DNA from: CBDDKZ01 sp965230415
GTDB lineage: Bacteria > Bacteroidota > Bacteroidia > Cytophagales > JAAEPT01
NCBI GenBank assembly: GCA_965230415.1
Contig: CBDDKZ010000005.1
Location: 2,914,001-2,978,000 of the forward strand
DNA length: 64,000 bases
Direction: 5' to 3'
Below the pieces are notes generated by a model that was not told where the DNA came from, searched no databases, and worked only from the letters and a program-made list of their open reading frames with translations. This document shows, piece after piece, positions 48,601 through 56,500 of the stretch; the first letter of the stretch is position 1, and each line of letters begins with the position of its first letter. The position numbers and the translations under genes were made by a program.

Positions 48601-51493
48601 AGTCCATAGCCTGCCCGGTATTGAAGCAGGAGCTGATTCATCGATCTGCCTGGGAGATTCGCTAGACATTACCGCCACTGGCGGCGTGCGCTACTTTTGG
48701 GATAATGGCCTTGACAGCGGAGCTACGCATTCCGTTGGTCCAACGACGACCACAACTTATAACGTAACAGGTTTAGATACCAATGGCTGTGTGGATACAG
48801 CTTCTATTCAGGTAAGCGTGGACCCACTGCCAAATATAACAAGCAGTGACGCAAGTGTATGTAAAAATGATACGATCTCAATAGTAGCTACTGGAGGTGG
48901 TGCCTATAGTTGGGTGTCACTGAACCACGGTATTATCCTTGCTGGAGCAGGTGATGGTCGCCTGACGGTACAAACAGGTTTACCAGGCAATACGGTCGAC
49001 ACGTTGGCCTGTTTTGAAGTCACAGGTAGTGATGCCAATGGTTGTGTGAATAAAGATACTGCTTGTGTGAATTTTGAGGCTAATTGCGGTCCGATTGTAG
49101 AGGCAACAGGCGATACCATCTGCGAAGGGGAATTGGGGAACCTGAATGCCACAGCGCACGCCGGTGCCGGCGATTATACCTTTACCTGGAACGGGGGTAA
49201 CCTGGTCAATGCCACCGGAGCAACGCAAACAGACAACCCCACTGCCACGACAGACTATACGGTTATTGTCAGCGACGGTAACAACGATCGCGATACGGCG
49301 ATTGTACAACTAGTGGTGTATCCACTACCGACAATAACAGCGTTAGCCGATGATACGATCTGCAGAGGGAGCAGTGATACGATTTATGCCACCGGAGCAG
49401 CAACTTACCAATGGGACAACGGCCCGACCGATAGCAGTCAGCTAATTACTCCTACAGTGACAACCACTTATACCGTAACAGGCACCGATACCAATGGTTG
49501 TGTGAATACGGTTTCGGTGACCATCACCGTAGACCACGTAGAAGCAGAAGCAGGTGATGATATCAATATCTGTGTGGGTGGTCAGGTGCAACTGGCGGCC
49601 AGTGGTGGCGATACTTATCGTTGGACGCCGAATGACGGAACACTTAGTTCCACAACGATAGTGAACCCCATAGCCACCCCTACAGATACCACCACTTACT
49701 ATGTGGAGGTAAGAAGTGCCATCGGCCATTGTGTGGCTTACGATTCCGTAACGATAAATACGGGTGGCCTGGTAGTAGATCTTGGCCCCGATGACACCTT
49801 GTGCCTGGGCGAAAGTTACCAGTTCAATGTAGGAGTGGTAGGAGATTACAGCTGGCAATCGGACAATGATACCTTGAGTAGTACCACCGTTTATAACCCG
49901 CTGGCCACGCCAACAGTGACAAGTATTTACACGGTTCACGTGTCAGATCCTGATATAGCAGGTTGTGAAGACCGCGATTCGATTACTATTTATGTAGAAG
50001 ATGTAACAGCAGGCATCATCACGGCCCCTCAGATTATCTGCCGGGGCGATGAGCTGTTATTAACAGCAACGGGAGGCGGTACTTACCAGTGGACCGGAAC
50101 ACCATCAGGTACAAACATCACCAACCCGACATCAGCAACGCCGACAGTCGCCCCGCTCATACAAACGACTTACACGGTAACGGTAAGCAATAGTAGTGGT
50201 AAGTGTAGTGACACGGCAGAGCTAACGATAGATGTAGACAGTATAGTGGCATCGGCAAGCGCCGATTTCTTCATGTGCCTGGGGAGCAGCAGTAGCCTGT
50301 TGAATGTAACAGCTCCCGGAGCGACAAGCTATAGCTGGAACCCAACAACCTATCTGGACAATGCCACGATAGCCAACCCTCAGATAGTGAATCCAACAGT
50401 AGCAGGAACCATTTCGTACGAAGTAAGTGTGAGCAATGCCAATAATTGCGTCGATAAAGACACGGTGGAGGTGACAATAGGAGATGTAATAGTAAACGCG
50501 GAAGCATTAAGTCCGAGATTCTGTGTGGGCGATACAGGTCAGGTGCGTGCAACGACAACGACAACAGGTGCGCTGTTTAGCTGGCAGAGCGATGGAGGTA
50601 TATTGATAGGCACTAGCAGCCAAACCCCTGGCTTCACAGCAGCAGATACTGGAACGTATATTCTCACAGTAACAGCTACCGACGGTAATGGTCAGTGTCC
50701 TGATGTAGACAGCACCACGATAGAAGTGGCAAACGTTTATGCCGATGCAGGGGTAGATACAACGGTATGTAAGGATGATGAATTGACACTAAATGGGGCT
50801 TATGGCCCCAGTTATAGCTGGTCTCCTACAGAGCAGCTACTAGCCAATGCAGATGCATTTAATCCTACGGTGAACACTTCAGGCTCTGGGATACGATTGT
50901 TTGTCCTGACAGTCACTGACAACTCTTTGGCCAATTGCGAAGCAACAGATACGGTGGAGGTAACGGTAGAAGAAGTGACAGTGACCGCTCAGGTAGGTCC
51001 GGATAATATCATGGAAGGTGAAACGGCAATTTTGAATGCAACGACGAATGGTACCTATGTGATTTGGAGTGAAGAAGAGTCGGGTGAATTGGTAGATGAA
51101 GGAGCGTATCCTGGAATAAACAACCTGGCGGTAAGCCCGACAGAGAATACAATCTATATCATAGAATCGATTAATGACAATGACTGTCGGGATACAACCA
51201 GTGTACACCTTCAGGTAATTAATACGATAAAGATTCCGAATGTGATTACACCGAATGGAGATGGTATAAATGATACCTGGGTAATAAGAAACATCGAAGA
51301 CTACCCTGATGCAGAGATCAAGATAAGGAACCGTTGGGGCAATATAGTATGGAAACAAAAAGATGGTTACAACAACAGTTGGCCAGGAGGAAACGAACGT
51401 CAAGTAACATTGCCTGTAGGCACCTACTACTTCGAAATAAAGCTTAACTATCGGGGATTGAGGTATAGTGGCGATGTAACAATATTGCGTTAA
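45698..51493 (+). CDS. Giant CHU_C (T9SS type B) adhesin-like protein
   Basis: 1,931 aa. Signal peptide ~1-29. N-terminal domain DVCSDAQPFCTDLSYNFPLA ... NPVWYFLRI (~30-185) is typical of CHU_C surface proteins. A SprB-type repeat lies at ~277-364. DCNGDWGGTAYLDDCGDCVG-type Cys/Asp repeats, probably Ca-binding, are at ~367-427 and ~706-832. Between them are a PKD domain (~428-511) and a carbohydrate-binding-like domain (~517-700). A tandem array of Ig-like domains (GxxxYxWxP...TTYTVTV.D pattern) fills ~898-1835. The C-terminus (IPNVITPNGDGINDTWVIRN ... GTYYFEIK, ~1843-1931) is the gliding-motility-associated/T9SS type B sorting domain. It should be anchored on the cell surface, probably for adhesion or gliding. 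Its last 2 kb are almost identical to the second CHU_C gene. Confidence 0.82.
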   Translation: MSVFLNLVCSFLKHTLFLTWLLMSLLSFGQDVCSDAQPFCTDLSYNFPLATDNTSEDGPFYDCLATQPNPVWYFLRISEAGDIDIDIRSAPGEFDVDFICWGPYDQYRDMCSGLTEDKVMDCSYDPRFDEECNIEDAQVGEFYMLLITNFSRQETDVAFSKVGGEGETDCSIVEPCTTPDFSIAITPPTCCGDNAVLSYNGPGVGTNTMTNLVDNTFEWNVPNGVTVVSGTLSGTGVPGDIVITVPCNVSLPPISLTIMNSSIDLPCDPKTDTVVIDQKNDLQVALTPQNVSCYQANDGQITTVLNNFNGPASYAWSPTGTGANPSGLGPGQYIVTVTEDESGCSVSDTATITEPGVLSVQITDRPVDCNGTIDGLAFLDDCGTCVGGTTGKIPCTRDCNGDWGGTAYLDDCGDCVGGTTGNDACIYLEASFLADNWFIVEDNVITFVDASFGNNIVSWDWEFGNGADPAVANTQGPHVVTYNLAGVIPVTLTITDNLGNIKTFTRNVNIISAAGDDCKAAYVDEFNTMPAINHYEEFVRDVQTNRVVNSDALTSSIVNGALHVDSDGSEHTTASLPLTGAPINFANARFITIRIRASEAMGMRVTLRDGNLTQAQMDQLQPQTDLNITTEWQEFVIDLGVVAQLQDGWIFQGNNFNEQVLHHLVLIPNPDEHDINPYTEPLDGWFEVDYFLLGTNTSEGCVSLSADCFGVGGGTAIIDSCGDCTGGLTGIEANDLCEFDCNGDANGTAFTDSCGVCAGGNTNIDPNSSCTIDCHGDIDGTAFIDNCGRCVEGLTGVEPCEQDCEGNWGGTAFVDNCGDCVAGNTGLEPCFNNCVSSPIDLSVAIIGGTPLYTHVWDNGLGNDPVLSNVLAGTYGVTVSDSSGCDAYDDTTIVVAVLVVDAGEDQSFCEGGSGVQLNGTGGATFVWSPGRGLSDSTVADPIATPDSTTIYVLTSSDGSCEGTDTVVVTVHSLPGIEAGADSSICLGDSLDITATGGVRYFWDNGLDSGATHSVGPTTTTTYNVTGLDTNGCVDTASIQVSVDPLPNITSSDASVCKNDTISIVATGGGAYSWVSLNHGIILAGAGDGRLTVQTGLPGNTVDTLACFEVTGSDANGCVNKDTACVNFEANCGPIVEATGDTICEGELGNLNATAHAGAGDYTFTWNGGNLVNATGATQTDNPTATTDYTVIVSDGNNDRDTAIVQLVVYPLPTITALADDTICRGSSDTIYATGAATYQWDNGPTDSSQLITPTVTTTYTVTGTDTNGCVNTVSVTITVDHVEAEAGDDINICVGGQVQLAASGGDTYRWTPNDGTLSSTTIVNPIATPTDTTTYYVEVRSAIGHCVAYDSVTINTGGLVVDLGPDDTLCLGESYQFNVGVVGDYSWQSDNDTLSSTTVYNPLATPTVTSIYTVHVSDPDIAGCEDRDSITIYVEDVTAGIITAPQIICRGDELLLTATGGGTYQWTGTPSGTNITNPTSATPTVAPLIQTTYTVTVSNSSGKCSDTAELTIDVDSIVASASADFFMCLGSSSSLLNVTAPGATSYSWNPTTYLDNATIANPQIVNPTVAGTISYEVSVSNANNCVDKDTVEVTIGDVIVNAEALSPRFCVGDTGQVRATTTTTGALFSWQSDGGILIGTSSQTPGFTAADTGTYILTVTATDGNGQCPDVDSTTIEVANVYADAGVDTTVCKDDELTLNGAYGPSYSWSPTEQLLANADAFNPTVNTSGSGIRLFVLTVTDNSLANCEATDTVEVTVEEVTVTAQVGPDNIMEGETAILNATTNGTYVIWSEEESGELVDEGAYPGINNLAVSPTENTIYIIESINDNDCRDTTSVHLQVINTIKIPNVITPNGDGINDTWVIRNIEDYPDAEIKIRNRWGNIVWKQKDGYNNSWPGGNERQVTLPVGTYYFEIKLNYRGLRYSGDVTILR
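49451..51493 (+). repeat. 2-kb direct repeat between CHU_C genes, copy 1
   Basis: 2,043 bp colinear with 59133-61175 (offset 9,682 bp) without any net indel, ending at both stop codons. It is nearly identical by eye up to ~51050, then diverges over the last ~440 bp that encode the sorting domain. It encodes Ig-like domains. Confidence 0.92.
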
Positions 51494-51518
51494 TAATCTT
51501 TTAAATAATTACTACTAT

Positions 51519-51529
51519 ACCTATAAGGT
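51519..51529 (+). repeat. Left half of palindromic repeat, interrupted by IS110
   Basis: ACCTATAAGGT, the left arm of the dispersed palindrome, 26 bp after the adhesin stop codon. It joins directly to the IS left end. Fused to the right half at 53160 it restores AAGG, seven T and ACC, exactly as in the intact copies. Confidence 0.88.
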
Positions 51530-51764
51530 TTTCGTCATGTAATGTCGTTACTGAGTACTCTAGCTAACTTAGATATTGTTAAATTAGCGAAGACCTTTAA
51601 GTAAGGCCGATTTTCAAATGTTGCTTAGAGCACCAAAGGTTTTCAGGTTGAGATGTTTGCGATAAGTACAGTGGTGGTCATTATCATCAAATGAACCCCG
51701 TTCAGTTTAATTTTAGCCAAAAGCACATCTTCTTAAAGGATATCTTCATTAAAAGTAAATAGTT
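51530..51764 (+). ncRNA. Candidate bridge RNA region in IS110 left end
   Basis: IS110-group elements are known to encode a bispecific bridge RNA in the long non-coding left end. Here that end is 235 bp. Possible stems: TCGTTA (51545-51550) with TAGCGA (51585-51590), and GATAA (51661-51665) with TTATC (51681-51685) around a 15-nt loop. AAGGTTTT at 51636-51643 repeats the target sequence across the insertion point, and ACCTTTAAG at 51593-51601 resembles the target arm ACCTATAAG with one mismatch; these could be target guides. The first 97 nt recur in the second IS copy with one mismatch (T51576 vs A63950). The RNA ends are not determined. Confidence 0.42.
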
Positions 51765-53132
51765 ATGAGTAATACAGTAGAGATGCAAGTAGTTCATCCT
51801 CATGCAGCGGGCATTGATGTGGGGAGTCGTTCTCATTGGGTAGCGGTAGGTCAAGGGGCTGATCAGGTGAAAGAATTTGGAGTTTATCATCAAGACTTAG
51901 AGGATTTGGTTTCCTTTCTTAAGTCTCATCAGATACGAACGGTGGCATTAGAAAGCACAGGTAGTTATTGGCAGAATCTATACAGTCTCTTAGATGCCTC
52001 AGGATTTGAGACCTGTTTATGTAATGGTAAATTCACCAAGCATATAAAAGGTAGAAAAACAGACATACAAGACTGTCAATGGATACAGAAATTACATATG
52101 CTGGGGCTTCTCAATCATAGCTTTTTACCTGAAGAAAAAACGGAAGTTCTTCGTACCTATTGTCGCCATCGAGATACGTTAATTAAGTCCGCTGCCCGTA
52201 GTAGTAATAAAATGCAAAAGTACCTGCGTCTACTCAATTTGCGTCTTGATGTAGTGGTTCGAGACATTTGTGGTGCTACAGGCATGAAAATTATCCGAGC
52301 TATTTGTCAAGGAGAAACAGATGGGAAAAAACTAGCTTCATTCAGAGATAAAAGATGCAAGAAAAGTGAAGAAGAAATAGCCAAAGCATTGAAAGGAAAT
52401 GGAAGAAAAGATTATCTGTTTACCCTTAAGCAAGAGTTGGATACCTACGATTTTTATCAAGAAAAGATTAAACAATGTGATCTTGAAATTGGAGAGCAAC
52501 TTGATTACATCATAGTTGATGATGAAAATAAAAAACAACACCTTCCCCCAAAGGGTAAGCGTAAACACAATAAAAACGATCCCAAAAACCTACATATTCA
52601 AAACTTATCGTATCAAATGTTTGAAGGAGTAGACCTCTCTCAAATAGAAGGTGTTAGTACGGCAACCCTGTTAACATTGATGAGTGAATTGGGGATAGAT
52701 GGGATCAGTAAGTTTGAAACAGCCAAGCAGTTTACAAGCTGGCTTAGGCTGGCTCCTAACAACAAAGTCAGTGGAGGCAAATTACTTTCCAGTCGTATTC
52801 CTAAAGGAAGTAATCGAGTAAAAATAGCTCTACGCAATGCTGCTAATGTGATAGGAAATCAAAAGAAGTCTACACCGCTCAAAGATTTTTTTGCCAAAAT
52901 ATCATTCAGAAAAGGCAGAGCCGCAGCCATTAGTGCAACGGCTAGAAAACTGGCAGTAATCATATGGAATATGGTAACAAAAGGAGTGCCCTATAACAGA
53001 ATAAAACTTCATGTCGATGAAGACAAACAAAGAAATTCGGTCATCAAAAGAATAAAGAATCAGATGAAAAACTACAGCATAACCATAGATATGGTTCAAA
53101 TAGAAGATAATCCCCCTTTAACTACTTGTTAA
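51765..53132 (+). CDS. IS110-family transposase (DEDD recombinase)
   Basis: 455 aa. The RuvC-like DEDD domain is complete: D18 (AGIDVGSRSHW), E63 (VALESTGSYW), D100 and D103 (GRKTDIQDCQWI). A coiled middle region (~150-285) leads to the Transposase_20 domain (LSQIEGVSTATLLTLMSELG ... FTSWLRLAPNN), with the conserved SGG and probable nucleophile S336 (KVSGGKLLSSRI). The enzyme is expected to cut and join IS and target DNA guided by a bridge RNA. Start ATG 51765 (MSNTVEMQVVHPHAAGIDVG) fits the family. No frameshift or stop, so the element looks active. Confidence 0.93.
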   Translation: MSNTVEMQVVHPHAAGIDVGSRSHWVAVGQGADQVKEFGVYHQDLEDLVSFLKSHQIRTVALESTGSYWQNLYSLLDASGFETCLCNGKFTKHIKGRKTDIQDCQWIQKLHMLGLLNHSFLPEEKTEVLRTYCRHRDTLIKSAARSSNKMQKYLRLLNLRLDVVVRDICGATGMKIIRAICQGETDGKKLASFRDKRCKKSEEEIAKALKGNGRKDYLFTLKQELDTYDFYQEKIKQCDLEIGEQLDYIIVDDENKKQHLPPKGKRKHNKNDPKNLHIQNLSYQMFEGVDLSQIEGVSTATLLTLMSELGIDGISKFETAKQFTSWLRLAPNNKVSGGKLLSSRIPKGSNRVKIALRNAANVIGNQKKSTPLKDFFAKISFRKGRAAAISATARKLAVIIWNMVTKGVPYNRIKLHVDEDKQRNSVIKRIKNQMKNYSITIDMVQIEDNPPLTTC

Positions 53133-53157
53133 AGTAAATTGATAAGGGAGTTAGTCA

Positions 53158-53219
53158 GTTTTTTTACCAACCTTATAGGTGTAAAAAATAACCTTCCGGG
53201 TTTTAACCGCAACCTACCC
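53158..53219 (+). repeat. Right half of palindromic repeat, downstream of IS110
   Basis: GT plus six T, then ACCAACCTTATAGGT, then the AACCTTCCGGG and CAACCTACC motifs: the distal part of the dispersed repeat displaced from 51529 by the IS. Confidence 0.88.
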
Positions 53220-53547
53220 AAAATATAATAGCAAGTGTTGCAAAAATGTAAAGAGTTGTTTGTCGAATTGGAATGATTATTTTAATATCCACGTTTTTTC
53301 GTTTTAACTTTTTGTGGTGTACTTGTACTTTTAGCTGAAAATTGATGCTTGTCGTGACGATGATAATTTCGTGATTGATTAAATAGGTCATTTTGTGTAT
53401 ATTTAGCCATTATTTTATGCTTATAAGGGAGTATTTTTAGAATCAATATCAAAAACCTCCAGGGTATACAATAGTGTAAGACAACACCCAAAGAATCAAC
53501 TCCTTCAATAAAAGGGTTTTGAAGGCATGAAGTTAATCATCTAAAAT
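53220..53547. other. Intergenic region before second CHU_C gene
   Basis: About 330 bp. It contains one possible small minus-strand gene (53282-53410) and presumably the promoter of the CHU_C gene. No promoter motif pair was resolved. Confidence 0.4.
53282..53410 (-). CDS. Possible small basic protein (42 aa)
   Basis: ATG at 53410-53408 gives MAKYTQNDLFNQSRNYHRHD and a Lys/Arg-rich end (KVKTKKRGY). Composition (basic, His/Asn/Gln-rich, no hydrophobic core) resembles small cytoplasmic nucleic-acid-binding proteins more than a random frame. Unrecognised, no ribosome-binding signal, no partner gene. It may be chance. Confidence 0.25.
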   Translation of the reverse strand: MAKYTQNDLFNQSRNYHRHDKHQFSAKSTSTPQKVKTKKRGY

Positions 53548-56500
53548 ATGAAGCAATTTATATTAGCAATAGTTGTGTTTTGGTGTGCATTGGCCTCTGC
53601 ACAAGAAATTTGTAACAACGGTTTAGATGATGACAACGATGATCTCATTGACTTAAATGACCATGAAGATTGTACTTGTGAAGGACAAATTACTGATAAC
53701 TACATTGCAAATCCTTCTTTTGAAGATTATGACTGTTGCCCGGCAGAATTGTCATTAGTTAATGAATGTTTATCAGGATGGATTCAACCTTCGAGAGGTA
53801 CTTCTGATTTTTATCATAATTGTGACTCTGATCAATTTACAGCCGTTTTTGTCAAACCCGACCTTCCTTATCCTGACGGTGATGGAATTGTAGGGTTCTG
53901 GAACAACGATCCGTCAAAAGAATATGTAAGTTCTTGTTTAAATAATACCCTTGAGTCTGGTGTAGAATATGAAATTAGCTTTTATGTAAGCGCGAATGAT
54001 AATTTTGAAGATATCAATATTTCCATTTTTGGGAAAACCGATTGCAGCGATCTGACTTTTGGTGGAGACCCGGGAATAGAATGTCCGGAAGGTGTCGATG
54101 GTTGGGGCTTTTTGGGAGAATTGGAATGGAAATTAGCGGGACCCAGAGGGGAATGGGAGCAGGTAAGTATAACCTTTACGCCTACCTTTGCGGTTAATGG
54201 ATTTATGATAGGCGCTACTTGTGGCGTGCCTCCCAATGGTACGGGCTATTATTTTATTGACGATCTGGTTCTCACTCGTACAGACGGTATAAGTGGAACT
54301 ATTACTCCGTCCGGGTCGATATGTAGCGGTGACCTACGCTTAACAGCATCCTCGATACCAAATGCTACTTATCAGTGGTACTTTAATGGCGAAGCCTTAG
54401 TCGATGAAGACGATGTCACATTTAATTACAATGCCAACGTTCATAGTCCGGGAATGTATCAGGTAACTATTATTGTATCAGGCGGTTGTGAATTGGTGGA
54501 GTATGAGGTAGAAGCAGAAGATTGCGGTTGTGATAGCACATTAACGATAGGCGGCCCCGTAGGGGCACTAATACCCAATCCCTCTTTTGAAGATACACTT
54601 TGCTGTCCTGTTTTTGAAGATAATGGTTTTAAAATGAGCTGCGCTGAAAGCTGGTTTCAGGGAACCAATACATCGAGTGATTTTCATCATACTTGTAATG
54701 AAGACGATTTTAATCCAGCCCCGGAACCAATTCCTGATGGTGAGGGCGTACTTGGGTTTATCATTGCAGAGGATTACAGTGAATACATAAGTGCCTGCTT
54801 AAATGGTGTGATGCAAGCCGGTGAAACTTATACCATTACTTTTGATTTGGCTCATGATAAATTTTCAGGTAATTATCCTCCGTTTAATTTTACTTTTTAT
54901 GGTCACACTAATTGTTCAGAATTAACCATAGCTACTGAAGAATCCTGTCCGAGTGATCATTCAAACTGGGTAGAAATAGGTTCTGTTGAAGTAGATCCAA
55001 ATAACATTTATAATGCCTGGGGTACTTTTACTGTCACTATAACTCCGAATTTTGATGTAGCCGCATTAATGCTTGGATCTCCTTGTGGGTTACCGGCAAA
55101 TTCTGGTTTTCAGACCGACGAGCGTTCTTATTTTTGGATAGATAATATGCTGATAGAAGGTGGTACATCTGCCGAAGTTATGCTTGATACAATTGGTAGT
55201 TTCTGTACCAATGACCTATCTGTTTTTGTCAATGGAATAGATGGCGCCGTTTACCAGTGGTACCTGAACGATCAGGAATTACCAGGCGAGACGGATACCA
55301 TTGTAAATGTATCTGCTAATAGTTACGGTCCGGGAACGTATTCCGTGGGGATTAACCTTGATAATCAATGTGCGAAACTGGACATAGATGTAGAGGAAGA
55401 CTGCGATTTAACAGTAATTGCAGTAGCAGATACGATCTGCCCGGGTGAGGCGGTAAATCTTACGGTAACAGCATCGGGAGGCGATGGCAACTATACTTAC
55501 ACCTGGGATGGTGGTGGACTTGTGAATGCCGATGGTCAAAATCAGACAGATAGTCCTATCACTACCACAGACTATACGATATCTGTTACAGACGGATCGG
55601 GTAATGCCGGAGATACAACTATTACCGTTGTGGTGCTGGAGAATTGCGATTGCGACAGTAGCCTGGTAATAGGAGGCCCGGGAGGCTCCTTGATACCCAA
55701 TCCGTCATTTGAAGATACCTTGTGTTGTCCGGTATGGGATGGCACTACTGGCTCTTACACATTGGAATGCGCGGTAAGCTGGCAACAAGCCACCAATAAT
55801 ACCAGTGATTTTATGCATTTTTGTGCCGAAGATGATTTTCCTACAAATATACCACTCCCGTTTCCGGATGGCGATGGGGTTGCACGTATGATATGGTCAG
55901 AAAGGACACGTGAGCTTATAGGTGCCTGCCTTAATGAACCAATGTTAGCCGGAGGTGAGTACGAAATAACCTTTCAGGTAGCTTTACCGATTAATGGAAC
56001 CGGTGGGGAAGATGTTCCGGTGACTGCCTTTTCATTTTATGGAACACCCAATTGTAACGAATTACCTATACCGGAGTGGAATGTATGTCCTCCCGAACAC
56101 GGCAATTGGGAACTTATTGGTACGCTGGATATTGATCCAAACGCTATTGAGGATAATTGGACAGAAGTAAGCATTACATTGAATCCTACTTTTGATGTTG
56201 AGGCCATAATAATGGGGCCACCATGTACTTTGCCTTTGTCTGGTTATGCCAGTAACAGGCTTGTTTATATAGATAACCTTCAATTGCAAAGTACCGTTTC
56301 GCACAATGCTCAATTAGACACCCTTGGTAGTTTCTGTACCAATGACCTATCTGTTTTTGTCAATGGAATAGACGGCGCCGTTTACCAGTGGTACCTGAAC
56401 GATCAGGAATTACCAGGCGAGACGGATACCATTGTAAATGTATCTGGTAATAATTACGGTCCGGGAACGTATTCCGTGGGGATTAACCTCGATAATCAAT

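Larger units (their letters stand above)
51530..53159 (+). mobile_element. IS110-family insertion sequence (complete)
   Basis: About 1,630 bp. Left non-coding end 51530-51764 (235 bp), transposase gene 51765-53132, short right end of 27 bp. No terminal inverted repeats and no target duplication, as expected for IS110. Flanks ...AAGGT and TTTTTTACC rebuild the uninterrupted palindrome found at 45155 and 61188. Comparison with the second copy, which entered AAGGT|ATTTCC, limits the crossover to the GT of AAGGT. A GT also closes the right end (GTCAGT). A GT core dinucleotide is therefore the simplest reading. Confidence 0.88.
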
